NCBI RefSeq assembly: GCF_000771405.1 | Contig: NZ_JDUI01000008.1 | Coordinates: 145,506-209,505, forward strand | Direction: 5' to 3' | Source: Bifidobacterium pullorum DSM 20433 | GTDB lineage: Bacteria > Actinomycetota > Actinomycetes > Actinomycetales > Bifidobacteriaceae | Length of the DNA: 64,000 nucleotides | Part shown: in pieces, positions 17,091 through 24,555 of the stretch | Layout: every line of letters starts with the position of its first letter | Numbering within the stretch: position 1 is the stretch's first letter | Made by a program: the position numbers and the translations under genes | The notes under the pieces: model-generated | Database searches by the model: none | Seen by the model: the letters and a program-made list of their open reading frames with translations, nothing else | Told to the model about the DNA's origin: nothing

Positions 17091-17513
17091 CTACAGCATC
17101 GCCTCCAGACACTCCCTCGCGGTTTTGCGGGGAATGGACGAACCCTCAAACGCCGCGCCGTCACGGGAGACGATCACATCAACCCCGGCATCTTCGGCCA
17201 CGGCACGAATCAGACCGTCCTCGAAATCCGGCTCGTCCGATGCCAGCGAACGACGCGCATGACGCGGCAACAGCGGCCGTACGTCGAACAGCTCCATCAG
17301 TTTGCCCACATACTGCCGAGCCTGCCTCTCACTACCATAATGGCGACGCAGCACGTAATACACGTCGTTGAGCGAGGCGACGCACACCATCATCTCCACG
17401 TCCCCTCTGCGCACACAACGGCCCAGCAAATCCAAAGAATCCTGATGGAACGGCGCCCTGTTCGCATTACACAGGTCCAACAGGATATTGGTATCGAACA
17501 ACAGCTTCACCAT
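17091..17513 (-). CDS. PIN-domain toxin (VapC-like)
   Basis: A 140-residue PIN-domain protein, a predicted RNase. It starts MVKLLFDTNILLDL, with the first acidic residue of the site in FDTN; further acids are in DEPDFEDG and VIVSRDGAAF. It overlaps the upstream antitoxin gene by 7 bases, the classic arrangement for a toxin-antitoxin pair. It would cleave an RNA target unless bound by the antitoxin. Confidence 0.88.
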   Translation of the reverse strand: MVKLLFDTNILLDLCNANRAPFHQDSLDLLGRCVRRGDVEMMVCVASLNDVYYVLRRHYGSERQARQYVGKLMELFDVRPLLPRHARRSLASDEPDFEDGLIRAVAEDAGVDVIVSRDGAAFEGSSIPRKTARECLEAML

Positions 17514-17815
17514 GGTTCACCCGCCTTGCGCAGACGTTCCTGTTCGATGATCTCCTCATCAGACAGGCCACCCTCCACTGCGGGCAGCTCGGCGTTGGCG
17601 AACATTTCGATGATCGCCAATTTGCGCTCCATCTCCCGCCGACGCACCAGGTCCAACGTAATCCGTTCGAATTCCGGCAGTTCCCCGGTATCCGCCAGAT
17701 AATTCGTCAGATCACGAATCACGTCGGAGTATGTCAGACCGTGCCGCTTGAGCACTGCCTCCGCTTCACGTTTGCGCTCCGCATCCACGCGGGCCGTCAC
17801 CATCGCCATCGTCAT
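17507..17815 (-). CDS. RelB/DinJ-like antitoxin
   Basis: About 102 residues from ATG 17815, preceded by GGGGTG. The N-terminal half (VTARVDAERKREAEAVLKRHGLTYSDVI) has the ribbon-helix-helix pattern of RelB/DinJ antitoxins, and the C-terminal half is acidic and Glu-rich as expected for the toxin-neutralising tail. It is partnered with a PIN toxin rather than a RelE toxin. In-frame ATGs at 17809 and 17803 are alternatives. Likely autoregulates through the repeats just upstream. Confidence 0.82.
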   Translation of the reverse strand: MTMAMVTARVDAERKREAEAVLKRHGLTYSDVIRDLTNYLADTGELPEFERITLDLVRRREMERKLAIIEMFANAELPAVEGGLSDEEIIEQERLRKAGEPW

Positions 17816-17832
17816 AGCAATCACCCCACACA

Positions 17833-17855
17833 GTATTGTAATACGTGTAATACAC
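17833..17855. promoter_or_regulatory. TA-operon promoter/operator repeats
   Basis: AT-rich GTATTgtAATAC followed by gtGTAATAC on the plus strand, a cluster of direct and inverted GTAATAC/GTATTAC units about 20-40 bases upstream of the antitoxin start. This is the expected site for autorepression by a RelB-type antitoxin. A similar GTATTACA unit precedes the second RelB gene near 57,060. Confidence 0.55.
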
Positions 17856-17983
17856 CAGAATATCACCTGACGATTCACAACACGTCGGAGGCACAGGCCG
17901 TATCGCCGCAGTCGCAGACTCGGACGCAAGCGCAGACTCAGACGAAACACATCCACGCGCCCAAGGCACAACACATACGAAAA

Positions 17984-18021
17984 CGACTGGGGAAGGACCT
18001 TATCAGGCCCTTCCCCAGTCG
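17984..18021 (-). terminator. gal operon terminator
   Basis: A 13-bp perfect stem (CGACTGGGGAAGG and complement) followed on the minus strand by CGTTTTCGT. It lies about 130 bases past the galK stop and is the best candidate for the end of the gal transcript. Confidence 0.75.
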
Positions 18022-18148
18022 CATACTTCAGCGCAAAAGCCGTGGAAACCCGAGAAACATCACGGGATTCCATCAATCCGCAAACACCGAGACGGAGACC
18101 CCGTATTCCCGTAGAATCCCGTGGACTCCTCGGGATACCAGGTGGAAC

Positions 18149-19399
18149 TCAGTCTTCGCGGCTGGCGGAGGCGGAGGCGACGGCGGCGAGCGCGCGCGGC
18201 GCATGGAAGCCGCGGACCTCGAACTCGTCGGCGATCAGCTGGGCCACTTCGCGGCCGCGACCCTTGTCGACCAAGGCGATGATCGAACCGCCGAAGCCGC
18301 CGCCCGTCATACGGGCGCCATACGCGCCGTTGGCGCGGGCCATGTCCACGGCCACGTCGAGCTCGGGCACGGTGACCTCGTAGTCGTCGCGCAGCGAATC
18401 GTGCGAGGCGTTGAACAGGCGACCGGACTCGGCGATGTCGCCGGCGGCGAATGCCTTGACGAACTCATCCACGCGGCCGATCTCGGTGATGACGTGGCGC
18501 ACACGCTTCTTCATCGTCTCATCGTTCAGGCAGTTGAGCAGCGCAGCGAGCGAACCTTCCGAATCGGTGGAGTAGGCGACCGCCTCGGCCGCGGCGCGCA
18601 GATGTTCGTAGCCGAGCAGTTCCGCGGCCTGCTCGCAGGTGCGGCGGCGCTGCTCGTACTGGCCGTCGTTGAGCTGGTGATGCGCCTGGGTGTCGACCAC
18701 CAGCAGCTCCAGACCGTACTTATCCAGGTCGAACTCCTGCTGGGAGACGCTGTCCACCGCGCTCAGCCCAGGCATGCAGTCCAGGCGGATCGCGTGGCCC
18801 GGGGTGCAACGCATCGAGGCGTTCTGGTCCAGACCGCCGGTGGAGGCGCCGGCCATGTCGTTCTCCGACTTGATGGCCATGGTGATCAGCGTGACGCGCC
18901 CCTCGTCGGTGGCACCGTAGCCCAGGCCATACACGTCGTCCAGCGCGAGCGCGGTGGAGCAGGTCATGGCGGCGGAGGAGCTCAGCCCGGAGCCAAGCGG
19001 CACGCAGGAGACGAACGCCGCATCGAAGCCGCGCACCTGGTCGTAGCCGGCCTCGCGCATGGCCCAGGCCACACCGGTCGGATAGGCGGCCCAGCCGTCC
19101 ACGCCGCGGGCCTTGAGGCCGTCGAGTTCGGCTTCGGCCACGGCGGTCGGGTTCACGTCGGAGACGAGGCGGACCGCGGTGTCCTCGCGCGGCTTCAGGG
19201 CCAGGAAGGTGCGGTGCGGCAGCGCGATCGGCAGGCACAGGCCCGCGTTGTAGTCGGTGTGCTCGCCGATCAGGTTCACGCGGCCCGGCGCGGCCCACAC
19301 GCCGGCCGGCTCCTCGCCATAGGTGGCGCGGAACAGCTCGGTGGCGCGGGCGACGCCGTCCTCACGGCTGATCGGTTCGATGAATTCAACGGAAGACAT
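18149..19399 (-). CDS. galK: Galactokinase
   Basis: GHMP-family galactokinase of 416 residues. The galactokinase signature GRVNLIGEHTDYN (about residues 38-50), the phosphate-binding loop PLGSGLSSSAA and the C-terminal GGGFGGSIIALVD are all present. It phosphorylates galactose at C1 in the Leloir pathway. ATG 19399 has an AAAGGA site nine bases upstream. It follows galT by 26 bases in one operon, and a strong hairpin closes the transcript downstream. Confidence 0.97.
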   Translation of the reverse strand: MSSVEFIEPISREDGVARATELFRATYGEEPAGVWAAPGRVNLIGEHTDYNAGLCLPIALPHRTFLALKPREDTAVRLVSDVNPTAVAEAELDGLKARGVDGWAAYPTGVAWAMREAGYDQVRGFDAAFVSCVPLGSGLSSSAAMTCSTALALDDVYGLGYGATDEGRVTLITMAIKSENDMAGASTGGLDQNASMRCTPGHAIRLDCMPGLSAVDSVSQQEFDLDKYGLELLVVDTQAHHQLNDGQYEQRRRTCEQAAELLGYEHLRAAAEAVAYSTDSEGSLAALLNCLNDETMKKRVRHVITEIGRVDEFVKAFAAGDIAESGRLFNASHDSLRDDYEVTVPELDVAVDMARANGAYGARMTGGGFGGSIIALVDKGRGREVAQLIADEFEVRGFHAPRALAAVASASASRED

Positions 19400-19425
19400 G
19401 GAATCGTCCTTTTTCCTTTTCTGTC

Positions 19426-20685
19426 TCAGTCGGCGATGTCGATCGGACCGAGCTCGTGGAAACGCTGGGCGATGAGCTCGGGGGTGGTGTCGGAGATCCA
19501 GGCGGCCATGCCGGATTCGGAGCCGGCCAGATACTTGATCTTGTTGGCGGCGCGGCGGAACGAGAAGAACTGCAGGTTCAGGCGGTAGTGCTCGCGGCGG
19601 GCGTCGTGGATCGGGGCCTGGTGCCAGGCGGCGATGTACGGCAGGTCCATGCCCAGGCCGTCACCCTTGTCGAAGAACGCGTTGCCGCGCTTCAAGAGGG
19701 TGGAGTACATCTCGGCCAGATCCCAGCGCTCCTGGTCGTCCAGCTGGTCCAGGGTGAGCACGTCGCGCACCGGGGCCACATGCACCTCCAGGGGCCAGCG
19801 GGCGGCGGCCGGCACGTAGGCCACCCAGCTGTGGTTGCGCAGCACGATGCGCTCCTCGGCCTCGATCTCGGCGTTCATAATGTCCTTCAGGAGGTTGCCG
19901 CCGGTCTTCTCGAAGTAGGCTTCGGTGTGCTGCAGCTCGGCCTCCATCTTCGGGGCGATGAACGGATAGCAGTACACCTGGCCGTGCGGGTGGGCCAGCG
20001 AGACGCCGATCTCCTGGCCATGGTTCTCGAACGGGAAAATCTGCTCGATGCCCTCCATCGTGGAGATCTCGGCGGTGCGGAAGGCCCAGGCCTCGACCAC
20101 GGTGCGCAGACGCTTGACCGGCAGGTTGGCGGGCAGCCCGTCCTCATCCGGGTCGAAGCAGATGACCTCGCAGCGGCCGGCGGCCATCTTCTTCTCCCAC
20201 AGCGGGTTGCCGTCCACGTATTCCACGGCGTCGGAACGGCCGGGCACGCGCACCATCGAGGGGAAGCGGTTCTCGAAGACCACCACATTGTAGTCGGTGT
20301 CCGGCACCTCACCGTCCTGGTACGGGTCGCCGGGCTTGCGCGCGGCCAGCGGGTTGCCCTTGGCGGTGGCGCCGGGGCCGGCGGTGATCGGACGGTTCAT
20401 GCGGGCCGTGGCCATCGGGATCCAGTCGCCGGTCAGCGGGTCGCGGCGCATCTCCGGGGCCGCGTACGGCACCTCCTCGCCGGCGGCGTTCAGCTGGTTG
20501 GCGAACCGGTACGCCAGCTGGCGCGGATCGTTGAGCTCACGCGTCTTCGCGCCGCTCACGTATTCCGGATCGTCGTCCAGATAGAAGAAATCACGGCCGT
20601 CCGCCAACGTGGTTGGCGTGATGCGAATATGCTCCTGAGCGTAGGCGCCGGGAGTGTAATTCGCGAATTCACTCATGGTGATCAC
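19426..20685 (-). CDS. galT: Galactose-1-phosphate uridylyltransferase
   Basis: HIT-superfamily transferase of about 416-419 residues. The active-site motif LAHPHGQVYCYP contains the nucleophilic histidine. It exchanges UMP between UDP-glucose and galactose-1-phosphate. A GTG at 20685 overlaps the regulator stop (GTGA), and an ATG three codons later (20676) is equally plausible; both imply translational coupling to the regulator. The preceding regulator gene and the galK that follows complete a galactose operon. Confidence 0.97.
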   Translation of the reverse strand: MITMSEFANYTPGAYAQEHIRITPTTLADGRDFFYLDDDPEYVSGAKTRELNDPRQLAYRFANQLNAAGEEVPYAAPEMRRDPLTGDWIPMATARMNRPITAGPGATAKGNPLAARKPGDPYQDGEVPDTDYNVVVFENRFPSMVRVPGRSDAVEYVDGNPLWEKKMAAGRCEVICFDPDEDGLPANLPVKRLRTVVEAWAFRTAEISTMEGIEQIFPFENHGQEIGVSLAHPHGQVYCYPFIAPKMEAELQHTEAYFEKTGGNLLKDIMNAEIEAEERIVLRNHSWVAYVPAAARWPLEVHVAPVRDVLTLDQLDDQERWDLAEMYSTLLKRGNAFFDKGDGLGMDLPYIAAWHQAPIHDARREHYRLNLQFFSFRRAANKIKYLAGSESGMAAWISDTTPELIAQRFHELGPIDIAD

Positions 20686-21485
20686 TCACTTTCCTCGGTA
20701 GGTTCGCTCTGGTGGGCCAGAACGAGTTCTTTTACCAAATCTCGGGTCTTGGCGACGGAGTCGGGGTCGAGTCCATCGTCGGTGATGACCGTGTCCACCT
20801 GGTCGAAACGGGCGAACAGCGACAGCGACGTGCTGCTCCACTTGGTGTGGTCGGTCAGGATGATGGTGCGGTCGGCGATGTCCATCATCGCCATGTCGGT
20901 GGCGGCCTCCAGCGAGTTCGGCATCAGGAAGCCGCGCGGCACGGACACCGAATGGGTGCCCAGGAACACGGTGTTCACGCGCAGGGATGCGATGACCTTG
21001 TCCGCGATGGGGCCGACCAGCGAGTTCGAGCGGGTGATGACGCCGCCGGTGACGATGACCTCGACATCCTTGGATTCCAGCGCCTGCACGAGCTCGGCGA
21101 CGGGGATCGAGTTGGTCAGGATGGTGATGCCGCTGGCCTGCTGGGATTCCAGCAGGTGCTGGGCGAAGACGTACGCGGTTGTGCCGCCGCCGATGGCGAT
21201 GACGTCGCCGGGGGCGACGTAGGCGACGGCCTCCTGCGCGATGGCGTCCTTCAGGCCGACATCCATCTGCGATTTGACGGAGAACAGCGGCTCGCTCAGC
21301 AGGGTGCTGGTCGTCACGGCGCCTCCATGCACACGTTTGAGCAGACCCTTATCGGCGAGTTCGGCGATGTCACGGCGGATGGTCATCGCGGAGACGCCCA
21401 GCTCCTTGGACAATGCGGTGATGCGCACGGCGCCCCGGGTGCGCAGCCGACTCAGGATGAGATGCTGTCGTTGCGATGAAATCAT
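20682..21485 (-). CDS. DeoR-family transcriptional regulator of the gal operon
   Basis: A 267-residue DeoR/GlpR regulator: N-terminal winged helix ([28 protein letters not shown], residues about 10-37), then a sugar-phosphate-sensing domain with [16 protein letters not shown] and ITDDGLD. It is first in the operon with galT and galK, so it probably controls galactose use in response to a phosphorylated sugar. ATG 21485 is chosen; ATG 21503 is an alternative. An inverted repeat overlaps the start codon, which suggests autoregulation. Confidence 0.92.
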   Translation of the reverse strand: MISSQRQHLILSRLRTRGAVRITALSKELGVSAMTIRRDIAELADKGLLKRVHGGAVTTSTLLSEPLFSVKSQMDVGLKDAIAQEAVAYVAPGDVIAIGGGTTAYVFAQHLLESQQASGITILTNSIPVAELVQALESKDVEVIVTGGVITRSNSLVGPIADKVIASLRVNTVFLGTHSVSVPRGFLMPNSLEAATDMAMMDIADRTIILTDHTKWSSTSLSLFARFDQVDTVITDDGLDPDSVAKTRDLVKELVLAHQSEPTEESE

Positions 21486-21500
21486 GCGAACATTATCGCA
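21485..21500. promoter_or_regulatory. Candidate DeoR operator
   Basis: TGCGAacattaTCGCA-type inverted repeat (arms TGCGA and TCGCA, 6-base spacer) whose first base is the first base of the regulator's start codon. On the coding strand it includes GATAAT, which resembles a -10 box a few bases before the ATG, so the transcript could be leaderless and a regulator bound here would block it. Confidence 0.55.
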
Positions 21501-21721
21501 CATCTTCACCCAAAACAACAACTTTCGACGGCGAAATTCACACCACGACACGCCGAAACTACCACAACCATCGAAAAATCAATCAAAACCGAACATTCAC
21601 CCCGGCTGCCGGCCGGCACCCATTGGCCGGCACCGGCCGCGACGGTCCGGGTCTCACGTCGTCCGACGCCACATGCCCACCGAATCCCGACAGACATCAA
21701 ACCGTCGCCATTTCACCCCCA

Positions 21722-21819
21722 CACTCCCAACCACCGCACTCCCAACCACCGCACTCCCAACCACCACACTCCCTACCACCGCAGTCCCTACCACCGCAGT
21801 CCCTACCACCGCACTCCCA
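21722..21819. repeat. 15-bp tandem repeat, about 6.5 copies
   Basis: Consecutive units read CACTCCCAACCACCG twice, then drift to CACTCCCTACCACCG and CAGTCCCTACCACCG, ending in a partial copy. It lies in the 459-base gap between the divergent DeoR regulator and pyrD. The period is a multiple of three, so open frames run through it, but none has a start with support and I treat it as non-coding. Confidence 0.9.
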
Positions 21820-21823
21820 GTCA

Positions 21824-21877
21824 TCACCTTTTGCTTGACGATTGTCAAGTACTTTACGATTGTCAAGCAAAAGGTGA
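21824..21877. repeat. 54-bp imperfect palindrome, copy B
   Basis: Arms share CACCTTTTGCTTGAC and its complement GTCAAGCAAAAGGTG, with a GTAC centre at 21850/21851 and three mismatches per 26-base arm. It is clearly related to the perfect palindrome at 14189-14248. It sits 68 bases upstream of pyrD, directly after the 15-bp tandem repeat, so it may also influence pyrD expression. Confidence 0.85.
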
Positions 21878-21944
21878 CTGCGAGGAAGCGGCATCCGGCA
21901 GTCGCCCGCTGGCGTACGCCCACCGGAAGTGACACAATGGATGC

Positions 21945-23093
21945 ATGACATACGTTTCCGAGAGCTTTTGGCACGACGCCGTCAACAAAGCCACCACCGA
22001 CCTGTTCACGTTCGGATACAAGCACGTCATCAAACCGCACTTCGTGTTCAACCACACGCCGGACGTGGCGCACGACCAGATGATCCAGTTCTGCCGCGTC
22101 ACCGGCAAGATCCCGCCGCTGATGTGGCTGCTGCACGAGATGCTGGACTACACCGACCCGGTGCTGGAGACCTCGGTGATGGGCGTGGAATTCGCCAATC
22201 CGTTCGGACTGTCCGCAGGATTGGACAAGAACTGCGACATGCCCGTGCTGCTCGACAACGCCGGCTTCGGATTCGAGACGGTCGGCTCGACTACCTCCCG
22301 TCCCTGCGCCGGCAATCCGAAGCCGTGGTTCCACCGTCTGCCCGAATACGATTCGATGATGGTGCACGTGGGTCTGGCCAACGACGGCAGCGAGAAGGTC
22401 ATCGCCCGCGCCGAACAGGCGTGGACCAAGGCCCGTTCGATGCAGGTCTCGATCTCGATCGCCCGCACCAACGACGATCTGGCAGGGGACATCGACGAGG
22501 GCATCGAAGACTACCGCATCTCCCTGGAACGCGCCGCGGGCCGCAGCGCGATGGTGGAGGTCAACGTGTCCTGCCCCAACACCCGTGCCGGCGAACCGTT
22601 CACCGAAAGCCCCGAGAACCTCGACCGGCTGTTCACCGCGCTCGACACGGTCGACCGCCCGCAGCCCATGCTCGTCAAGATGCCGCTGAACAGGAGCTGG
22701 GAGGAATTCCGCGACCTGGTGGCGGTGCTCGCCGAACACAACGTGCAGGGTGTGAGCATCGCCAACCTGCAGAAGGACCGCACCGGCCTCGAGATTCCGC
22801 GCGATTGGGAGGGCGGCCTGTCCGGAGGCCCCACCTACCGCGCCAGCAACGACCTGATCCGCCGCACCTACCGCGAATTCGGCGACAAGCTCGCCATCGC
22901 GGGCATCGGCGGCGTGTTCACCCCGGAGCAGGCCTACGCCAAGATCCGCAGCGGCGCCAGCCTGGTCATGTTCATCAGTTCACTGATGTACCGCGGACCG
23001 CAGCAGATCACCGTGCTCAAGCGCGGTCTGGCCGAACTGCTCAGGCGCGACGGCTTCGACCACGTCCACGACGCCGTCGGCATCGACGCCTGA
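21945..23093 (+). CDS. pyrD: Dihydroorotate dehydrogenase, class 2
   Basis: A 382-residue flavoprotein of pyrimidine synthesis. The N-terminal helical extension (about 65 residues, MTYVSESFWHDAVNKATTDL) and the catalytic VNVSCPNTRAGEPF loop with Ser are features of the membrane-associated, quinone-linked class 2 enzymes. GIGGVFTPEQAYAKIRSGASLV binds the FMN phosphate. ATG 21945 is used. It stands alone, not in a pyr operon. Confidence 0.95.
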   Translation: MTYVSESFWHDAVNKATTDLFTFGYKHVIKPHFVFNHTPDVAHDQMIQFCRVTGKIPPLMWLLHEMLDYTDPVLETSVMGVEFANPFGLSAGLDKNCDMPVLLDNAGFGFETVGSTTSRPCAGNPKPWFHRLPEYDSMMVHVGLANDGSEKVIARAEQAWTKARSMQVSISIARTNDDLAGDIDEGIEDYRISLERAAGRSAMVEVNVSCPNTRAGEPFTESPENLDRLFTALDTVDRPQPMLVKMPLNRSWEEFRDLVAVLAEHNVQGVSIANLQKDRTGLEIPRDWEGGLSGGPTYRASNDLIRRTYREFGDKLAIAGIGGVFTPEQAYAKIRSGASLVMFISSLMYRGPQQITVLKRGLAELLRRDGFDHVHDAVGIDA

Positions 23094-23105
23094 CAGAAGC
23101 AGTCG

Positions 23106-24461
23106 TCAGTAGGCGCCGCGGATGTACTGGTCCGGATACGGCACGTCGGACGGCGCCACACCCAGCTTATGGGCGGCGCGCATAGGCCATGCGGGGTCAC
23201 GCAATGCGGCTCGACCGATCTCGACCGCGTCGGCGGCACCATCGCGCAGAATCCGCTCCGCCTGCTTCGGCTTGGTGATCAATCCGACGGCCGTGGTGGG
23301 CACAGCGGCATGGGCTCGCACTTGCGAGGCGAACGGCACCTGATAGTTGGGACCGACCGGAATCGTCACATCCGGCACGATGCCGCCGGTCGACACATCC
23401 ACCAGGTCCACGCCATGCTCCTTGAGCGCCCGCGAAACCATGACCGTCTGGCCCAGGTCCCAACCTCCGGCCGCCCAATCGGTCGCCGAGATGCGCACCA
23501 GCAGGGGCATATCCTCGGGAATCACGGAACGCACCGCGTCGACGATCTCGATCAGGAAACGCATACGGCCTTCAAGGTCGCCGCCATATTCATCCGTACG
23601 CTCGTTGACCAGCGGGTCGAGGAACTGGGAGATCAGGTATCCGTGGGCGGCGTGGATCTCCACGGCCTGGAACCCGGCGGCCACGGCACGACCGGCGGCG
23701 GCGGCGAATTGCCCAACGATGGCATGGATCTCGTCCACACCCAGTTCGCGGGGCGCGGCATAGGAACCATACGCGTTGGGGCTGGGGGCCACCGTCTGCC
23801 AGCCGCCCTCGTCGAACGGCACGCTTTCGCCGTCATGGCCGACGCCGAAGCAGCCCGTAGACCCCTTGCGCCCGGCATGGTTGAGCTGAACCGCAACGGC
23901 GGCACCGGCGTCCTTGACACCCTGCACGATCCAACGCCAGGCTTCGATCTGATCGTCACTCCACAGGCCCACATCCTTGGGGCTGATACGCCCCTCCGGG
24001 CAGACCGCGGTCGCCTCGACGATGATCAGGCCGAATCCACCCAACGCACGCGACACGTAGTGCTGATAGTGGAACGGGGTCGGTTTGCCGTCCCGGGCGT
24101 ACGCCGAATACATGTCCATCGGAGGCAGCCAGATGCGGTTGCGTATGGTCAGGCCGCGCAGCTGCATCGGCGTGAACAGCAGCGGACGCTTGTCCGATGC
24201 GGCCCGATCCGCGGACTTGTCGGGCAGGGCGACGGAGACGTCACCGCCCTTGCCGGCCTTGTCCTTGCCTCCCTTGGCTTTCGCGGACTTGACCTTGCCG
24301 GGCTTGCCGGGCTTATCGGCCTTGCCGGATTTGCCGGCCTTGGCCCTGGCCTTCTTCTTCGCCGAACGCTCCTCCTCGTCGCGCCGCAGCTCGGTCTCGT
24401 GCCGGTTCTCCACGGAGAATCCCCGGAAGTCGAAATTGTCGTGGGTGATATCGTCCTGCAT
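23106..24461 (-). CDS. Old yellow enzyme-type NADH:flavin oxidoreductase
   Basis: An FMN-dependent reductase of the OYE/YqjM group, 451 residues. The TIM-barrel begins near LLFTPMQLRGLTIRNRIWLPPMDMYSA; HAGRKGS, HAAHGYLISQFLDP and EYGGDLEGRMRF are family motifs. It would reduce activated alkenes. The first about 88 residues are not part of the barrel and contain a Lys/Gly/Ala-rich run (KAGKSGKADKPGKPGK and on). ATG 24461 has GGGAGG at good distance, so the tail is translated. It is convergent with pyrD, 13 bases apart. Confidence 0.93.
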   Translation of the reverse strand: MQDDITHDNFDFRGFSVENRHETELRRDEEERSAKKKARAKAGKSGKADKPGKPGKVKSAKAKGGKDKAGKGGDVSVALPDKSADRAASDKRPLLFTPMQLRGLTIRNRIWLPPMDMYSAYARDGKPTPFHYQHYVSRALGGFGLIIVEATAVCPEGRISPKDVGLWSDDQIEAWRWIVQGVKDAGAAVAVQLNHAGRKGSTGCFGVGHDGESVPFDEGGWQTVAPSPNAYGSYAAPRELGVDEIHAIVGQFAAAAGRAVAAGFQAVEIHAAHGYLISQFLDPLVNERTDEYGGDLEGRMRFLIEIVDAVRSVIPEDMPLLVRISATDWAAGGWDLGQTVMVSRALKEHGVDLVDVSTGGIVPDVTIPVGPNYQVPFASQVRAHAAVPTTAVGLITKPKQAERILRDGAADAVEIGRAALRDPAWPMRAAHKLGVAPSDVPYPDQYIRGAY

Positions 24462-24555
24462 CGCTCTGCCTCCCTTCGCAGCAATGTATCCATTGTATGC
24501 GGAACGCCCACCGGAACCGGCGGGCGTTCGTCAACTACGTAATCCTGAATCGGAA

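Noticed and set aside
21722..21819. Possible CRISPR array
   Set aside because: Units are 15 bases with no spacers and no cas genes nearby.
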